Assembly: GCA_944390685.1 (NCBI GenBank) | Contig: CALXQL010000010.1 | Coordinates: forward strand, 1 to 33,607 | DNA: 33,607 bases | Source: an uncultured Alphaproteobacteria bacterium | GTDB lineage: Bacteria > Pseudomonadota > Alphaproteobacteria > Rs-D84 > CACZYB01 | Direction of reading: 5' to 3' | Shown: positions 16,700 to 28,324 of the stretch, piece by piece | Layout of the letters: each line of letters begins with the position of its first letter | Position numbering within the stretch: position 1 is the stretch's first letter | The notes under the pieces: generated by a model | What the model was told of the DNA's origin: nothing | Databases searched by the model: none | The model's input: the letters and a program-made list of their open reading frames with translations, nothing else | Position numbers and translations under genes: made by a program

Positions 16700-19600
16700 A
16701 TGTTTAATGCTTATAAAAGAATCAGAAAAGACTTTGGTAAAATTAAATCTCCTATTGATGTTCCAAATCTTATTAAAATTCAAGAAGAATCTTATAAAAG
16801 TTTCCTTCAATTAGAAGAAAAACCAGAAAATAGAAAAAATGTAGGTATTCAAGCCGTTTTCAAATCTGTATTTCCTATACATGATTTTTCAGGACTTGTA
16901 GATTTAGAATTTGTAAAATATGAATTTGATGCTCCAAAATATGATGCAGAAGAATGTCTTCGTCGTGGATTGACTTTTTCAGCTCCTTTACGTGTCACTT
17001 TAAGACTTATTATTTGGGATATTGATGAAGAAGGTAAAAAATCCATAAAAGATGTAAAAGAACAAGAAATATTTATGGGTGATGTTCCTTTGATGACAGA
17101 TAAAGGTACTTTAATATTCAATGGAACAGAAAGAGTGTTCGTTTCCCAAATGCAACGTTCTCCAGGTGCATTTTTTACCCATGATGAAGGTAAAACACAT
17201 GCAAGTGGAAAATTGCTTTTTAGTGCTAAAATTATCCCTTCTCGTGGTTTTTGGTTGGATTTTGAATTTGATGCAAAAGATATCTTATATGTAAGAATTG
17301 ATAAAAAAAGAAAAATTCCTGTAACTTCTTTGCTTGCATCTTTTTATAACGATGAAACTCAAATGGCAGTTGAAAAAGCAATTGCAGAGGGAAAAAATCC
17401 GGATGAAATTGAAAAAGTTGGTATGTCTTCAAATGAAATACTTAAACTTTTTTATAATGAAGAAATTTTAACAAAATTTAAAAATGGTTGGAAAAAACCT
17501 TTTAATGCTTCTTTGATTACTAAAAGTGTTAAATTCTCTTATGATTTAGTTAATGCAAAAACTGGGGAAGTAGTTCTTACACAAGGAACTAAAATTTCAC
17601 CTCGTAATGCAAAAAAATTAGTAGAAGCAGGTTTAGAAGAAGTTTATATAACAGATGAACAATTACAAGAAGCTGGACTTTTCTTATCAGATGATATAAT
17701 TGATATGGATACATACGAAATTATAGCAGAAGCAGGACAAGAAATTGATGCAAATGTTTTATCAAAATTAAATGATGCTAAAATAAAAGAAATTCCTGTT
17801 CTTTATATTGATAATGTAACAGTAGGTCCTCATATAAGAAATACTTTAGTTGTTGATAAAAATAAAACTAGAGAAGAAGCTTTATTTGATATTTATCAAG
17901 TTATGCGTCCAGGAGAACCTCCTACAATTTCTTCCGCGGAAAATCAATTCTTTAAAATGTTCTTTGATAAGGATTATTATGATTTATCTTCCGTTGGTAG
18001 ATTTAAATTAAACACAAGACTTGATATAAGTTTTGAAGATGCTCCAGAAGATTTAACAATTCTTCGTCGTGATGATGTAATTAAGGTTATTAAAGCATTA
18101 GTTGATTTACGTGATGGTAAAGGTGAAATAGATGATATTGATAACCTTTCCAATAGACGTATAAGAGCAGTAGGTGAACTTCTTGAAAATCAATATAGAA
18201 TAGGTATAGTCAGAATGGAAAGGGCAATAAAGGAAAAAATGTCCTCTGTTCAAATAGATTCTGTTATGCCTCAAGATTTAGTTAATGCAAGACCTGTGCT
18301 TTCCGCAGTTAAAGAATTTTTGGGTTCTTCTCAACTTTCTCAATTTATGGATCAAAATAACCCATTATCAGAAATCACTCATAAAAGAAGATTATCTGCA
18401 CTTGGTCCAGGTGGATTGACAAGAGAAAGAGCAGGGTTTGAAGTTCGAGATGTGCATCCTACTCATTATGGAAGAATTTGTCCAATTGAAACTCCAGAAG
18501 GTCAAAATATTGGTCTTATTAACTCATTGGCTTCTTTTGCTGTTATAAATAAATATGGTTTTATTGAAACCCCTTATAGAAAAGTAATTGATGGTAAAGT
18601 TTCAAATGAAATCATTTATGTTTCAGCAATGGAAGAAAATAAATATATCATTGCTCAGGCTAATTCCATTTTAAATAAAGATGGTAGTTTTGCTGAAGAA
18701 TTAGTTAGTTGCCGTAAAAATGGAGAATTCGTTTTACTTCCAGCAAGTGAAATTACTTTAATGGACGTTTCTCCAAAGCAACTTGTATCAGTTGCAGCAG
18801 CTCTTATTCCTTTCCTTGAAAACGATGATGCTAACCGTGCATTGATGGGTTCAAACATGCAACGTCAAGCTGTTCCTCTTGTAAAATCTGAGGCTCCTTA
18901 TGTTGGTACTGGAATGGAATATCGTGTTGCAACAGATTCTAAAGCTACAATTCAAGCTGAAAATGATGGTATAGTTACTCAAGTAGATGGTTCAAGAATT
19001 GTTATTCAAACCACAGGTAAAGATTCAAAATCTCCAACAGGAGTTGATATTTACAGACTTCAAAAGTATGCAAGGTCAAATCAAGATACTTGTATTAACC
19101 AAAAACCTATTGTAAATGTAGGTGATAAAGTTAAAGCTGGTGATATAATAGCAGATGGTCCTTGTACAGATCTTGGTGAACTTGCTCTTGGTAGAAATGT
19201 AAGAGTTGCATTTATGCCTTGGCAAGGTTATAACTATGAAGATGCTATTGTTATAAGTGAACGTATTGTAAAAGATGATGTCTTTACTTCTGTTCATATA
19301 GCAGAATTTGAAGAAACTGCACGTGATACAAAATTGGGTCCAGAAGAAATCACTCGTGATATACCAAATGTTGGTGCAGAAGCTCTTAAAAATCTTGATG
19401 AAACAGGTGTTATTCATATTGGTGCTCATGTTAAAGCTGGTGATATATTGGTTGGTAAAGTTACACCAAAAGGTGAGACTCCTGTAACCCCAGAAGAAAA
19501 ACTTCTTCGTGCAATTTTCGGTGAAAAGGCAACAGAAGTTCGTGATACTTCTTTGAGAGTTCCTCCTGGAACAGAAGGAACTGTTTTAGATGTTCGTATG

Positions 19601-20872
19601 TTCTTCCGTCGTGGTATTCAAAAAGATGAACGTGCATTATCCATTGAATATATGGAAATTGAAAAGCTTAATAAAGATAGAAACGATGAAAGACAAATCT
19701 TGGAAAATGGGTTTAATCAAAAATTAAGAACATTCCTTGATGGTAAAGTAGTAAGTGAACCTGTTAAAGATATTGCTGGAAAAGGTGAAACTTTAAAAGC
19801 GGATCTTTTAGTTGGTATTCCTTCTGCAAAACTTAATAAAATAAAACTTCAAAATGAAAAAGATCAGGAAGTATTAAACAATATGTTCGTTGAATTTAAC
19901 GAAGTTATTAAGAAAACTGATGCTAAATTTGATGATAAAATTGAAAAAGTTAAACAAGGTAATGATCTTCTTCCAGGTGTGTTGAAAGTAGTTAAGGTAT
20001 TTATCGCTGTGAAGAGAAAACTTCAAATAGGTGATAAAATGGCTGGACGTCATGGAAATAAAGGTATTGTTTCAAAAGTAGTTCCAGTTGAAGATATGCC
20101 TTATCAAGCAGATGGTACACCAGTTGATATTGTTTTGAATCCTTTGGGTGTGCCTAGTCGTATGAATGTAGGACAGATTTTGGAAACTCATCTTGGATGG
20201 GCGGCAAAAGGTCTTGGCGTTCAAATAGGTCAAATGATGGAAAAAGTTTATAATAATCAATTAGATGTTTCTGCAATTCGTGAAAAGTTAGAAAAAATCT
20301 ATGGTAAAGAAATTTATGATAGAGAACTTAAAAATTTCACAGATGAGGAAATCAAAGCTTATGCAAATTCAATAAGTGATGGTGTGCCTATGTCAACACC
20401 AGTATTTGATGGTGCAAAAGAAGCTGATATATCCAATTTGTTAGAAGAAGCAGGACTTGATTCTTCCGGTCAAGTTGAACTTTATAATGGTGAAACAGGT
20501 GAAAAGTTCGATAATCCGGTAACTGTTGGTTATATGTATATGTTAAAACTTCATCATCTTGTTGATGAAAAAATCCATGCTAGATCTGTTGGTCCTTATT
20601 CATTGGTTACACAACAACCTCTTGGCGGTAAGGCTCAATTTGGAGGTCAAAGATTTGGTGAAATGGAAGTTTGGGCATTAGAAGCTTTCGGTGCTGCATA
20701 TACTTTACAAGAAATGTTGACGGTTAAGTCTGATGATATTTCTGGACGAACAAAAGTTTATGAATCCATTGTTCGTGGAAATTATGATTTCGAATATGGA
20801 ACCCCAGAAAGTTTTAAAGTTTTGGTTAAAGAAATCAAATCTCTTGGTCTTAACTTGGAAGTAAAAAAATAA
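16700..20872 (+). CDS. rpoB: DNA-directed RNA polymerase beta subunit
   Basis: The protein has 1390 residues, the length typical of alphaproteobacterial beta subunits. The rifampicin region near 541-575 ([17 protein letters not shown] followed by THKRR and LSALGPGG) carries the sensitive-type residues at the main resistance positions (D, H and S). [10 protein letters not shown] has Q where enterics have P. Downstream are [22 protein letters not shown] and the C-terminal [20 protein letters not shown], which complete the catalytic core and clamp contacts. It lies 164 bp after rplL, with an AAGGAT ribosome binding site. Confidence 0.99.
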   Translation: MFNAYKRIRKDFGKIKSPIDVPNLIKIQEESYKSFLQLEEKPENRKNVGIQAVFKSVFPIHDFSGLVDLEFVKYEFDAPKYDAEECLRRGLTFSAPLRVTLRLIIWDIDEEGKKSIKDVKEQEIFMGDVPLMTDKGTLIFNGTERVFVSQMQRSPGAFFTHDEGKTHASGKLLFSAKIIPSRGFWLDFEFDAKDILYVRIDKKRKIPVTSLLASFYNDETQMAVEKAIAEGKNPDEIEKVGMSSNEILKLFYNEEILTKFKNGWKKPFNASLITKSVKFSYDLVNAKTGEVVLTQGTKISPRNAKKLVEAGLEEVYITDEQLQEAGLFLSDDIIDMDTYEIIAEAGQEIDANVLSKLNDAKIKEIPVLYIDNVTVGPHIRNTLVVDKNKTREEALFDIYQVMRPGEPPTISSAENQFFKMFFDKDYYDLSSVGRFKLNTRLDISFEDAPEDLTILRRDDVIKVIKALVDLRDGKGEIDDIDNLSNRRIRAVGELLENQYRIGIVRMERAIKEKMSSVQIDSVMPQDLVNARPVLSAVKEFLGSSQLSQFMDQNNPLSEITHKRRLSALGPGGLTRERAGFEVRDVHPTHYGRICPIETPEGQNIGLINSLASFAVINKYGFIETPYRKVIDGKVSNEIIYVSAMEENKYIIAQANSILNKDGSFAEELVSCRKNGEFVLLPASEITLMDVSPKQLVSVAAALIPFLENDDANRALMGSNMQRQAVPLVKSEAPYVGTGMEYRVATDSKATIQAENDGIVTQVDGSRIVIQTTGKDSKSPTGVDIYRLQKYARSNQDTCINQKPIVNVGDKVKAGDIIADGPCTDLGELALGRNVRVAFMPWQGYNYEDAIVISERIVKDDVFTSVHIAEFEETARDTKLGPEEITRDIPNVGAEALKNLDETGVIHIGAHVKAGDILVGKVTPKGETPVTPEEKLLRAIFGEKATEVRDTSLRVPPGTEGTVLDVRMFFRRGIQKDERALSIEYMEIEKLNKDRNDERQILENGFNQKLRTFLDGKVVSEPVKDIAGKGETLKADLLVGIPSAKLNKIKLQNEKDQEVLNNMFVEFNEVIKKTDAKFDDKIEKVKQGNDLLPGVLKVVKVFIAVKRKLQIGDKMAGRHGNKGIVSKVVPVEDMPYQADGTPVDIVLNPLGVPSRMNVGQILETHLGWAAKGLGVQIGQMMEKVYNNQLDVSAIREKLEKIYGKEIYDRELKNFTDEEIKAYANSISDGVPMSTPVFDGAKEADISNLLEEAGLDSSGQVELYNGETGEKFDNPVTVGYMYMLKLHHLVDEKIHARSVGPYSLVTQQPLGGKAQFGGQRFGEMEVWALEAFGAAYTLQEMLTVKSDDISGRTKVYESIVRGNYDFEYGTPESFKVLVKEIKSLGLNLEVKK

Positions 20873-20888
20873 TAAAAGGAGAACTTAT

Positions 20889-23800
20889 ATGACTAATGAA
20901 ATTACAAAAGTTTTTGCAAATGTAGTAGCACCAGAAGATAGTTTTTCAAAACTTAAAATTTCTGTGGCATCTCCTGAACAAATACGTTCTTGGTCCTATG
21001 GTGAAGTTAAAAAAACTGAAACTATAAATTATAGAACTTTTAAACCAGAAAAAGATGGTCTTTTCTGTGCTAAAATATTTGGTCCGGTAAAAGATTATGA
21101 ATGTCTTTGTGGTAAATATAAAAGAATGAAATATCGTGGTGTAATTTGTGAAAAGTGTGGAGTGGAAGTTACTCTTTCAAAAGTTAGACGTGAAAGAATG
21201 GGGCATATTGAACTTGCTTCACCAGTCGCTCATATTTGGTTTTTGAAATCTCTTCCTTCAAAAATAGGTGTTCTTCTTGATATGCCACTTAAAAAATTGG
21301 AAAAAGTTCTTTATTTTGATAATTATATAGTTATTGAACCAGGATTAACTCCTCTTAAAATGCATGAACTTTTAACAGAAGAACAATATCAACAATATTT
21401 GGAAGAATATGGTCAAGATAGTTTCAGAGCAGGTATAGGTGCAGAAGCCTTGAAAGAAATGCTCGCTTCTGTTGATTTAAAAGAAGAAGCAGAAAAACTT
21501 CGTATGGAACTTAAAGATATGAAGTTTGAAATGACAAGAAAAAAAGTCATTCAAAGACTTAAAATAATAGAAGCATTTTTAGAGTCTGGATCTAAACCTG
21601 AATGGATGGTTATGGATGTAATTCCTGTTATCCCACCAGAACTTAGACCTCTTGTTCCACTTGATGGTGGTAGATTTGCAACAGCTGATTTGAATGATTT
21701 ATATCGTCGTGTTATTAACAGAAATAACAGACTTAAAAGATTGATGGAACTTAAAGCTCCTGAAATCATTATTAGAAATGAAAAAAGAATGCTTCAAGAA
21801 GCTGTGGATAGTTTATTTGATAATTCTCGTAGACCTCGTCCGGTTGTTGCTAATAATCGTAGACCTTTGAAGTCTTTGGCTGATATGCTTAAAGGTAAAG
21901 CAGGTAGATTCCGTCAAAACCTTCTTGGAAAACGTGTTGATTATTCCGGTCGTTCTGTTATTGTGTCAGGGCCTATGTTGAAACTTCATCAATGTGGACT
22001 TCCTAAACGTATGGCTTTGGAATTATTTAAACCATTCATTTATTCAAAATTGGAATTCTATGGTCATGCAAATACCATAAAATCAGCAAAAAAAATGGTT
22101 GATAAAGAACTTCCAATAGTTTGGGATATTTTGGAAGAAGTTATTAAAGAACATCCTGTTCTTTTGAACCGTGCTCCTTCTCTTCATAGACTTTCCATTC
22201 AAGCATTTGAACCTGTGCTTATTGAAGGTAAAGCTATAAGACTTCATCCTCTTGTATGTACTGCATTTAATGCGGACTTCGATGGTGACCAGATGGCGGT
22301 TCATGTGCCTCTTTCTTTGGAAGCTCAATTAGAAGCACGTGTATTGATGATGTCAACTAATAACATATTACATCCTGCAAATGGTAAACCTATTATCACT
22401 CCAAACCAGGATATTGTGCTTGGAATCTATTACATGTCAATTGAAATAGAAAAAGCAAAAGGTGAGGGTATGGTTTTTGGTTCACTTGATGAAATAAAAC
22501 TTGCTCTTGCTTCTAAAAAACTTGATATGCATGCAAAAATTAAAGCAAGAATTCAAGTAGTAAATGATAATGGTGAATTGGAAAATAAAATAGTTGATAC
22601 CACTGCTGGTCGTGTTTTAATATTTGAAATTGTTCCAAAAGCAAAAGGTGTTTCCTTTGATTTAGTTAACCAACAAATGACAAAGAAAAAAATTGGTGAA
22701 CTATTTGGGGCTATTTATAAATATTGTGGTCAAAAAGAAACTGTTATCTTTGCAGATAAAATTATGGATCTTGGTTATAAAAATGCTATGTATTCCGGTA
22801 TTTCTTTTGGTAAAGATAATATTGTTATTCCAGATAGTAAAAAGAGCCTTATTGAAGATACAGAAAAGAAAGTCATTGAATTTGAAAAACAATATCAAGA
22901 TGGTCTTATCACTTCAAAAGAAAAGTATAATAAGGTTGTTGATGCTTGGGCTAATTGTTCAGAAGTAGTCGCAAATGAAATGATGAAAGTGCTTTCTAAA
23001 CAAGAAGTTGGAAAACCTCAAAACCCTATATATATGATGGCTAATAGTGGTGCTAGAGGATCAAAAGCTCAGGTTAAACAGCTTGCTGGTATGCGTGGTT
23101 TGATGGCTAAACCTAATGGTGAAATTATTGAAACTCCAATTATTTCCAACTTTAAAGAAGGTTTAACTGTTGCTGAATACTTTAATTCTACTCATGGTGC
23201 TAGAAAAGGTTTGGCTGATACCGCTCTTAAAACTGCAAATGCTGGTTATTTGACAAGACGTTTGGTTGATGTTTCTCAAGATGCTATTGTTACAATGGAA
23301 GATTGTGGAACTGAACGTTCTATATTAGTATCTGCTGTAGTTGATGGTGGTAATGTAGTAGAATCTCTTGCAGAAAGAATTCTTGGTCGTGTTGCCGCAG
23401 AAGATATTCTTAATACCAATGGTGATTTGATTGTTGCTAAAAATAATCAAATAACAGAGGAAGATATCAAAAATATTGAAAAAGCAGGTATTGAATCTGT
23501 TAAAATAAGATCTGTTCTTACTTGTGAAGCAAAACATGGCATTTGTGCAAAATGTTATGGTCGCGATTTGGCAAGAGGTAACATGGTAAATGTTGGTGAA
23601 GCTGTTGGTATTATAGCTGCTCAATCAATTGGTGAACCTGGAACTCAGCTTACCATGAGAACTTTCCATATTGGTGGTGCTGCTCAAAAAGGTGTTGAAA
23701 AATCTTCTATTGAATCTCCTTATGATGCAACTATTAGATTTGAAAATACTAATTTTGTGAAGAATTCCGCTGGTGATAATATTGTTATGACTCGTAATGC

Positions 23801-25055
23801 TGAACTTGTCTTCGTAGATGCTACAGGTAAAGAAATAAGTAGGCAAAAAATGCCTTATGGTTCTAAACTTTATGCAATTGAAGGAGATAAAGTTTCAAAA
23901 GGTCAAAAGGTTGTTGAATGGAACCCTTATATCAGACCTATTATTACAGAAGTTTCAGGAAAACTTAACTTCGTTGATTTGATAGATGGTGTTTCAGTTT
24001 CCGAAATAAAAGATGAATCAACCGGCATTTCTTCAAAAGTTGTTGTCGATTGGAAAACTGGACTTAAAAAGAAAGATTTAAATCCTTCTATGTTTATTAT
24101 GGATGAAAAAGGTAATACACTTAATCTTCCAAATGGTTCAGTTGCAAAGTATATTATTTCAACAGGAACTATTTTATCTTCTAATAATGGTGATATGGTT
24201 CAAGCAGGTGATATCATTGCTTATATTCCTCGTGAAGATAGTAAAACAAAGGATATTACCGGTGGTCTTCCTCGTGTTGCAGAATTGTTTGAAGCAAGAC
24301 GCCCTAAAGATGCCGCCATTATCGCTGAAATTGATGGAACTATTCAATTTAAAGAAGATTATAAGTCAAAGTATAAAATTGCAATAGTACCAAATGGTGA
24401 AGGTGATGAAGTTGAGTATTTGATTTCAAAAACAACCGCTCTTAATGTTCAAGATGGTGATATAGTCAAAAAAGGTGATAAAATTACAGAAGGTAAAATC
24501 GCTCCTCATGACATTTTACGTATCTTTGGTGTTGAAGAGTTGGCTAAATATCTTGTAGCAGAAATACAAGGTGTTTATAGACTTCAAGGTGTGGAAATAA
24601 ATGATAAGCATATTGAAGTTGTTGTACGTCAAATGCTTCGCAAAAATGAAATAGTTGATGCAGGTGCTACTACATTTGTAAATGGCGAATATGTTGATGA
24701 AGAAGATTTAATTGAGGAAAATAAAAAGGCTTTGGAAGTTGGTGGAAAACCAGCACAGGCTCGTCCTTATCTTCTTGGTATCACAAAAGCTAGTTTGCAA
24801 ACAAGGTCTTTCATATCTGCTGCTTCCTTCCAGGAAACTACAAAAGTTCTTATAGAGTCTGCAATAGCTGGTCGTGAAGATATGTTAACTGGATTAAAGG
24901 AAAATGTGATTGTAGGAAGACTTATTCCTGCGGGAACAGGAGCTTATATAAATAGAATTAAATCTATTGCAAAAGCTCAAGATCAAGAAATTGAAGATAA
25001 ATCCGTTAAGGCAAAAGCAAGTGATGCGGATTTGACTCTTCCTGGACTTGTTTAG
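20889..25055 (+). CDS. rpoC: DNA-directed RNA polymerase beta' subunit
   Basis: The protein has 1388 residues. The N-terminal zinc site reads [19 protein letters not shown], the lid/rudder and switch regions are present ([17 protein letters not shown]), and the catalytic Mg-binding [12 protein letters not shown] is intact. The second zinc site is DCGTERS plus [17 protein letters not shown]. The trigger loop and bridge helix ([20 protein letters not shown]) are normal. AAAAGGAG precedes the ATG, 16 bp after rpoB. A strong terminator follows within 10 bp of the stop. Confidence 0.99.
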   Translation: MTNEITKVFANVVAPEDSFSKLKISVASPEQIRSWSYGEVKKTETINYRTFKPEKDGLFCAKIFGPVKDYECLCGKYKRMKYRGVICEKCGVEVTLSKVRRERMGHIELASPVAHIWFLKSLPSKIGVLLDMPLKKLEKVLYFDNYIVIEPGLTPLKMHELLTEEQYQQYLEEYGQDSFRAGIGAEALKEMLASVDLKEEAEKLRMELKDMKFEMTRKKVIQRLKIIEAFLESGSKPEWMVMDVIPVIPPELRPLVPLDGGRFATADLNDLYRRVINRNNRLKRLMELKAPEIIIRNEKRMLQEAVDSLFDNSRRPRPVVANNRRPLKSLADMLKGKAGRFRQNLLGKRVDYSGRSVIVSGPMLKLHQCGLPKRMALELFKPFIYSKLEFYGHANTIKSAKKMVDKELPIVWDILEEVIKEHPVLLNRAPSLHRLSIQAFEPVLIEGKAIRLHPLVCTAFNADFDGDQMAVHVPLSLEAQLEARVLMMSTNNILHPANGKPIITPNQDIVLGIYYMSIEIEKAKGEGMVFGSLDEIKLALASKKLDMHAKIKARIQVVNDNGELENKIVDTTAGRVLIFEIVPKAKGVSFDLVNQQMTKKKIGELFGAIYKYCGQKETVIFADKIMDLGYKNAMYSGISFGKDNIVIPDSKKSLIEDTEKKVIEFEKQYQDGLITSKEKYNKVVDAWANCSEVVANEMMKVLSKQEVGKPQNPIYMMANSGARGSKAQVKQLAGMRGLMAKPNGEIIETPIISNFKEGLTVAEYFNSTHGARKGLADTALKTANAGYLTRRLVDVSQDAIVTMEDCGTERSILVSAVVDGGNVVESLAERILGRVAAEDILNTNGDLIVAKNNQITEEDIKNIEKAGIESVKIRSVLTCEAKHGICAKCYGRDLARGNMVNVGEAVGIIAAQSIGEPGTQLTMRTFHIGGAAQKGVEKSSIESPYDATIRFENTNFVKNSAGDNIVMTRNAELVFVDATGKEISRQKMPYGSKLYAIEGDKVSKGQKVVEWNPYIRPIITEVSGKLNFVDLIDGVSVSEIKDESTGISSKVVVDWKTGLKKKDLNPSMFIMDEKGNTLNLPNGSVAKYIISTGTILSSNNGDMVQAGDIIAYIPREDSKTKDITGGLPRVAELFEARRPKDAAIIAEIDGTIQFKEDYKSKYKIAIVPNGEGDEVEYLISKTTALNVQDGDIVKKGDKITEGKIAPHDILRIFGVEELAKYLVAEIQGVYRLQGVEINDKHIEVVVRQMLRKNEIVDAGATTFVNGEYVDEEDLIEENKKALEVGGKPAQARPYLLGITKASLQTRSFISAASFQETTKVLIESAIAGREDMLTGLKENVIVGRLIPAGTGAYINRIKSIAKAQDQEIEDKSVKAKASDADLTLPGLV

Positions 25056-25063
25056 TAAAAGAT

Positions 25064-25089
25064 AAGGGGGATTTTATGTCCCCCTTTTT
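25064..25089 (+). terminator. Intrinsic terminator of the rpoBC operon
   Basis: AAGGGGGA (25064-25071) pairs with TCCCCCTT (25079-25086) around TTTTATG and runs into T5. An ATG at 25076 falls in the loop and is therefore not credited as a gene start. Confidence 0.85.
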
Positions 25090-25102
25090 GATAGGGATTA
25101 TT

Positions 25103-25540
25103 ATGGCAACAAAAGTAAAAGTTAATGATTTGGTTCATAAAATTAAAAAGTATGGTGCTTTATTGCCTGTATTTTTAGTTTTGCCTTATTTCTTTCAAAA
25201 TCCTAGTATATCAAAAGTTAATTTCTTGATGATAGTTATTGTATTTTATTTCATTTGTTTTATGGGACCATTATATTTATTAAAGTTCCTTATATCTAAA
25301 GTTGATTTAAATCAAAAAATTGTAGATTTTTTAAGTGTTGTTAGTTGTTTCATTATGTATATTTGGACAAGCTTTAATTGGGCTAATTTATTTTTAGGCA
25401 ATATTGAAATGGAATTTGCAACAGCTTTGTTCATCATTCCTTTCATTGCTATGATTAGAAGTTCTCAATTCATTTTGTTTGTTGTGTGTTTGCTTTTTTT
25501 GAATAATTATTTGAAAAGTAAATTAAAAACTGATAATTAG
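25103..25540 (+). CDS. Small polytopic membrane protein, unknown
   Basis: From the chosen ATG the protein has 145 residues. There are four or five hydrophobic segments (about 17-32, 42-62, 78-98, 105-118 and 122-138) and short charged ends, so it is an inner-membrane protein. No family is recognised. An in-frame ATG 27 bp upstream lies in the rpoC terminator loop; the later ATG, after a weak AGGG, gives a lysine-rich N-terminus before the first span and is preferred. The gene lies between the rpoC terminator and the rplU promoter, so it would depend on readthrough or on an unseen promoter. Confidence 0.6.
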   Translation: MATKVKVNDLVHKIKKYGALLPVFLVLPYFFQNPSISKVNFLMIVIVFYFICFMGPLYLLKFLISKVDLNQKIVDFLSVVSCFIMYIWTSFNWANLFLGNIEMEFATALFIIPFIAMIRSSQFILFVVCLLFLNNYLKSKLKTDN

Positions 25541-25560
25541 TTGATTTTTAAATAAAAAGA

Positions 25561-25589
25561 TTGACTTTTTCTTTAAAGTATTATATATT
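25561..25589 (+). promoter_or_regulatory. Promoter of rplU-rpmA
   Basis: TTGACT (25561-25566), a 17-bp spacer and TATATT (25584-25589), about 31 bp before the rplU ATG. Confidence 0.7.
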
Positions 25590-25620
25590 TTCAACACATT
25601 TAAAAGAATCGAGGTATAAA

Positions 25621-25914
25621 ATGTTTGCAATATTTAAAACTGGCGGAAAACAATATAAAGTTCAAAAAAATGAAGTCATTAAAGTAGAAAAACTTGATGC
25701 AGATAAAAATGTTGAATTTTCCGAAGTACTTATGGTTGATGGTAAAGTTGGTGCTCCTTTCGTAGAAGGTGCAAAAGTTAAAGCTGAAATCGTTGATCAA
25801 ATTCGTGATGATAAAGTTATTGTTTTCAAAAAGAAAAGAAGACAAAATTATAGAAGAAAACAAGGTCATAGACAATATTTGTCTGTTATTAAAATAACTG
25901 ATATAATTGCTTAA
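25621..25914 (+). CDS. rplU: 50S ribosomal protein L21
   Basis: The protein has 97 residues from the ATG at 25621. It opens [20 protein letters not shown] and contains the conserved [16 protein letters not shown] near 78-93. A longer frame extends upstream but crosses the promoter, and GAGGT lies at the right distance from this ATG. L21 binds 23S rRNA in the large subunit. It is followed after 19 bp by rpmA, the universal pairing. Confidence 0.97.
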   Translation: MFAIFKTGGKQYKVQKNEVIKVEKLDADKNVEFSEVLMVDGKVGAPFVEGAKVKAEIVDQIRDDKVIVFKKKRRQNYRRKQGHRQYLSVIKITDIIA

Positions 25915-25933
25915 TTAAGAAAAGAGGTATAAA

Positions 25934-26191
25934 ATGGCACATAAGAAAGCTGGTGGAAGTTCCAAAAATGGTCGTGATTCCGAAGGTAAGAGATTAGGAA
26001 TCAAAAGATTTGGCGGTCAAATGGTTACTGCTGGAACTATTATAGTTAGACAACGTGGAACTAAATATCATCCTGGTGTAAATGTTGGTATGGGAACCGA
26101 TCATACTATTTTTGCAACCATTGATGGTGCAGTTTCCTTTAAAAAAGGTGATGCAAAAGGTAGAACTTATATTTCTGTTTTGCCTGTGTAA
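25934..26191 (+). CDS. rpmA: 50S ribosomal protein L27
   Basis: The protein has 85 residues. It begins [20 protein letters not shown], the flexible tail that reaches the peptidyl-transferase centre, followed by GVKRFGGQ-like [21 protein letters not shown] and the core ending SVLPV. There is no N-terminal pre-sequence of the Firmicutes type. The usual downstream obg gene is absent; a terminator and convergent ruvX follow. Confidence 0.98.
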   Translation: MAHKKAGGSSKNGRDSEGKRLGIKRFGGQMVTAGTIIVRQRGTKYHPGVNVGMGTDHTIFATIDGAVSFKKGDAKGRTYISVLPV

Positions 26192-26212
26192 TTTTAGTTC
26201 TTTTTTATTATT

Positions 26213-26240
26213 CAACCCCTTTTTTAAAAGGGGTTTTTTA
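26213..26240. terminator. Bidirectional terminator between rpmA and ruvX
   Basis: AACCCCTTTT (26214-26223) pairs with AAAAGGGGTT (26226-26235) with T-runs on both sides. It closes rpmA on the plus strand and ruvX on the minus strand. Confidence 0.85.
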
Positions 26241-26711
26241 ATTGAAATTCATTTTATCTAAAAAATTTTGTAATATATATGATGCCGATATTTTATCAAG
26301 AATTTTTGCTCTTTTTTTTCGGGATAAATCAAAATCTTTGATTAACATTTTTTCTCCTATTTTTGATGTCAATCTTTCATCAAAAAGGAATATTTGTTTC
26401 GTTGGAAAGTTTTTTTCTAATTCTTTTTTAAATAATTCAACTTTTTGTGCAGTATCTCCCATTTGTCCGTCCATTTGTAAGGGAAGTCCAATTATTATTA
26501 CTTCTATATCAAATTCTTTTATAATTTCTTCAAATTCTTTGAATAAGACATTATAATTTTTATTTTGAAGTGTTTTATATGGACTTGCGATTGTGCGAGA
26601 AGTATCAGATATGGCCAATCCAATATTTTTTGTGCCATAATCAATACCTAAAAATCGTTTGTCAGTTTGAAGATATTTTTCTTTTAAGTCCTTGAAATAG
26701 TTTGTAAACAA
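26238..26711 (-). CDS. ruvX: RuvX/YqgF RNase H-fold nuclease, TTG start
   Basis: The protein has 157 residues. The RNase H-like fold is shown by FLGIDYGTKNIGLAISD (about 20-36), VIIIGLPLQMDGQMGD (about 71-86), LFDERLTS and the C-terminal DKISASYILQNFL with its aspartate, which together form the acidic active site. YqgF proteins are Holliday-junction-resolvase-like and also act in 16S rRNA 5' processing. No ATG or GTG precedes the conserved GIDYG; the start is TTG at 26709-26711, seven bases after a perfect AAGGAG. The N-terminal extension of about 19 residues is longer than usual. Confidence 0.9.
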   Translation of the reverse strand: MFTNYFKDLKEKYLQTDKRFLGIDYGTKNIGLAISDTSRTIASPYKTLQNKNYNVLFKEFEEIIKEFDIEVIIIGLPLQMDGQMGDTAQKVELFKKELEKNFPTKQIFLFDERLTSKIGEKMLIKDFDLSRKKRAKILDKISASYILQNFLDKMNFN

Positions 26712-26786
26712 TGTTATACTCCTTATATATATTTTATATTAAAATATAATTTTTTTAATGTAAATATTAAATATAAGGAGGATATT

Positions 26787-27275
26787 ATGGTTAATAAAAA
26801 AGTTAATAAAACTAATCATTCCAATAAAAAAGTTATGTTGGAAAAAAATAAAGTTAATAATTCACAATGTAATTGTCATGGCAATTGTAATCATGAAAAT
26901 TGTGATTGTAAATATGGTCATGCTTGTGATGCTAAATGTGCTTTGAGTTGTAGATGTGGTTGTCTTAAAAAAGCTATCATTTTCCAAATCATTATTATTA
27001 TTGCAACTGTGCTTATTACTCTTTGGGTTGCAGATTGTGGTTGTAAAAGAGGTAGAGCCTTTGATGGTCGTGGACCAAGAGCTAGAATGATGGATGAAAG
27101 AGCTCCTCTTCCTCCTTGTCCTTATTTAGAAGATAGAAGAGAGGATAGGGATCAAAGACGTGAAAACAGAAAAGATAAAAGAGAAGAAAGACGTGAAGAT
27201 AGAAAAGATAAAAGGGATGCTAAAAAAGCTAAACCTGAATCAAAAGACGTTAAAGCTGTTTCTGAAACTAAATAA
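26787..27275 (+). CDS. Cysteine-rich membrane protein with charged repeat tail
   Basis: The protein has 162 residues and a three-part layout. Residues 1-60 are basic and hold ten cysteines between 28 and 59 in CxC and CxxxC spacing, with four histidines nearby (NCHGNC, CRCGC). Residues 62-82 form one membrane span. After WVADCGCKRG comes a Pro-rich patch, then residues 114-150 are almost only R, E, D and K in repeating RRED/RKDK units, likely a long charged helix. The cysteine module could bind zinc, copper or an iron-sulfur cluster. No family is recognised. The ribosome binding site AAGGAGG is ideal. The neighbour two genes down is a cation transporter, which makes a metal link plausible but unproven. 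Confidence 0.7.
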   Translation: MVNKKVNKTNHSNKKVMLEKNKVNNSQCNCHGNCNHENCDCKYGHACDAKCALSCRCGCLKKAIIFQIIIIIATVLITLWVADCGCKRGRAFDGRGPRARMMDERAPLPPCPYLEDRREDRDQRRENRKDKREERREDRKDKRDAKKAKPESKDVKAVSETK

Positions 27276-27306
27276 TGTATATTTTATATAGTTTTGAAAG
27301 TTTTAT

Positions 27307-27675
27307 ATGCAACAAGCAAAATTATATAATTTTTTAGTTAATCCAAAAGGGGAAGTTTGTATGGTGTTTAAACCTTCTTCCCCTTATTCTTCTAATCCAA
27401 AAAATCCTGAAATCATTTATGATGGTAAAGATCATGCTTTGCTTTATAGGGATAATGATAATTTAATTTTAATTGATTATATTCCGGTTGATTTTCATGA
27501 TACTTTATTTAATATTGATAAGGTATTGATTGTTGAATATGATATTTTTGAAAATAAAATATCTCATGAATATTTTGCAAATGTTGTTAAAGTGAAGAAA
27601 ATGCCAAAATTAAATGATAACTTTGTTTCTCGTGATTGTATTGATAAAGAACTTAAATCTTTGGGTTTATTATAA
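27307..27675 (+). CDS. Small soluble protein, unknown
   Basis: The protein has 122 residues, no signal peptide and no membrane span. It alternates strand-like segments (LILIDYIPVDFHDTLFNIDK, VLIVEYDIFENKI) and ends in KSLGLL. No family or catalytic motif is recognised. The ATG at 27307 has only a weak ribosome binding site. It lies 31 bp after the cysteine-rich protein and 11 bp before the cation transporter gene, so the three are probably one transcript. Codon use is like its neighbours, supporting a real gene. Confidence 0.6.
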   Translation: MQQAKLYNFLVNPKGEVCMVFKPSSPYSSNPKNPEIIYDGKDHALLYRDNDNLILIDYIPVDFHDTLFNIDKVLIVEYDIFENKISHEYFANVVKVKKMPKLNDNFVSRDCIDKELKSLGLL

Positions 27676-27686
27676 AGGTTTTTATT

Positions 27687-28280
27687 ATGAAAAATAAAAA
27701 AATAAAATTCTTATGGATTGTTATGTTTATTAATTTATCCTTTTTCTTTATAGAATTTGTTTCTGGTAAAGTATATCATTCTGTTGCTTTATTAGAAGAT
27801 TCCTTTGATATGTTAGCGGATTCTTTTATGTATGCAATTTCTTTGGTCATTTCATATAAATGTATATGTAGGAAGCGTTTATTTGCTAAATCAGTTGCAG
27901 TTATGCAAACTTGTTTAGTTTTTTATGGCGTTTTTGAAATTTTTAAACGCTTTTTAGGTTATTCTAATATTCCAGATTATAAAATGATGATGATAGTTTC
28001 ATTTTTCGCTTTATTAGGAAATGCTATTTCTTTATTATTGCTTCAAAAAATTAATAGTGATGAAGTGCATATTAAAGCAACTATTATTTGTTCATCAAAT
28101 GATGTAAAAGTTAATTTCTTGGTTATTGTATCTGCGTTGTTTGTTTATTTAACAGGAAGTTTTATTCCGGATTTAATAGTTGGTATTTTGATTTTATATT
28201 TTGTTTTAAAAGGGGTAAAAGAGATTTTTGAAGAAAGTAATAAATTATCAAATACAGTTTGTCTTATTCATAAAAAATAA
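27687..28280 (+). CDS. Short CDF-family cation transporter
   Basis: The protein has 197 residues with about six hydrophobic segments and no C-terminal cytoplasmic metal-sensing domain. The second span reads SVALLEDSFDMLADSFMYA, where the usual HxxxD metal site of zinc transporters is DxxxD (41-45). The fifth span has CSSNDVKVN (135-143), where the usual site is again HxxxD; Cys135 and Asp139 would take those places. This pattern marks a short cation-transporter branch within the CDF superfamily. The likely role is export of a divalent metal from the cytoplasm; the ion cannot be told. A good AAAGG site precedes the ATG and a terminator follows at once. Confidence 0.8.
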   Translation: MKNKKIKFLWIVMFINLSFFFIEFVSGKVYHSVALLEDSFDMLADSFMYAISLVISYKCICRKRLFAKSVAVMQTCLVFYGVFEIFKRFLGYSNIPDYKMMMIVSFFALLGNAISLLLLQKINSDEVHIKATIICSSNDVKVNFLVIVSALFVYLTGSFIPDLIVGILILYFVLKGVKEIFEESNKLSNTVCLIHKK

Positions 28281-28308
28281 AAAAAACCCTCTTTAAAGAG
28301 GGTTTTTA
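28281..28308. terminator. Bidirectional terminator between the CDF gene and tuf
   Basis: AAACCCTC (28284-28291) pairs with GAGGGTTT (28298-28305) around TTTAAA, with A- and T-runs on the two sides, so it works for both convergent genes. Confidence 0.85.
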
Positions 28309-28324
28309 GTTTGAGTTATAGATA

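Noticed and set aside
25076-25102. Upstream ATG for the small membrane protein
   Set aside because: It lies in the loop of the rpoC terminator hairpin, so the later ATG at 25103 was chosen.
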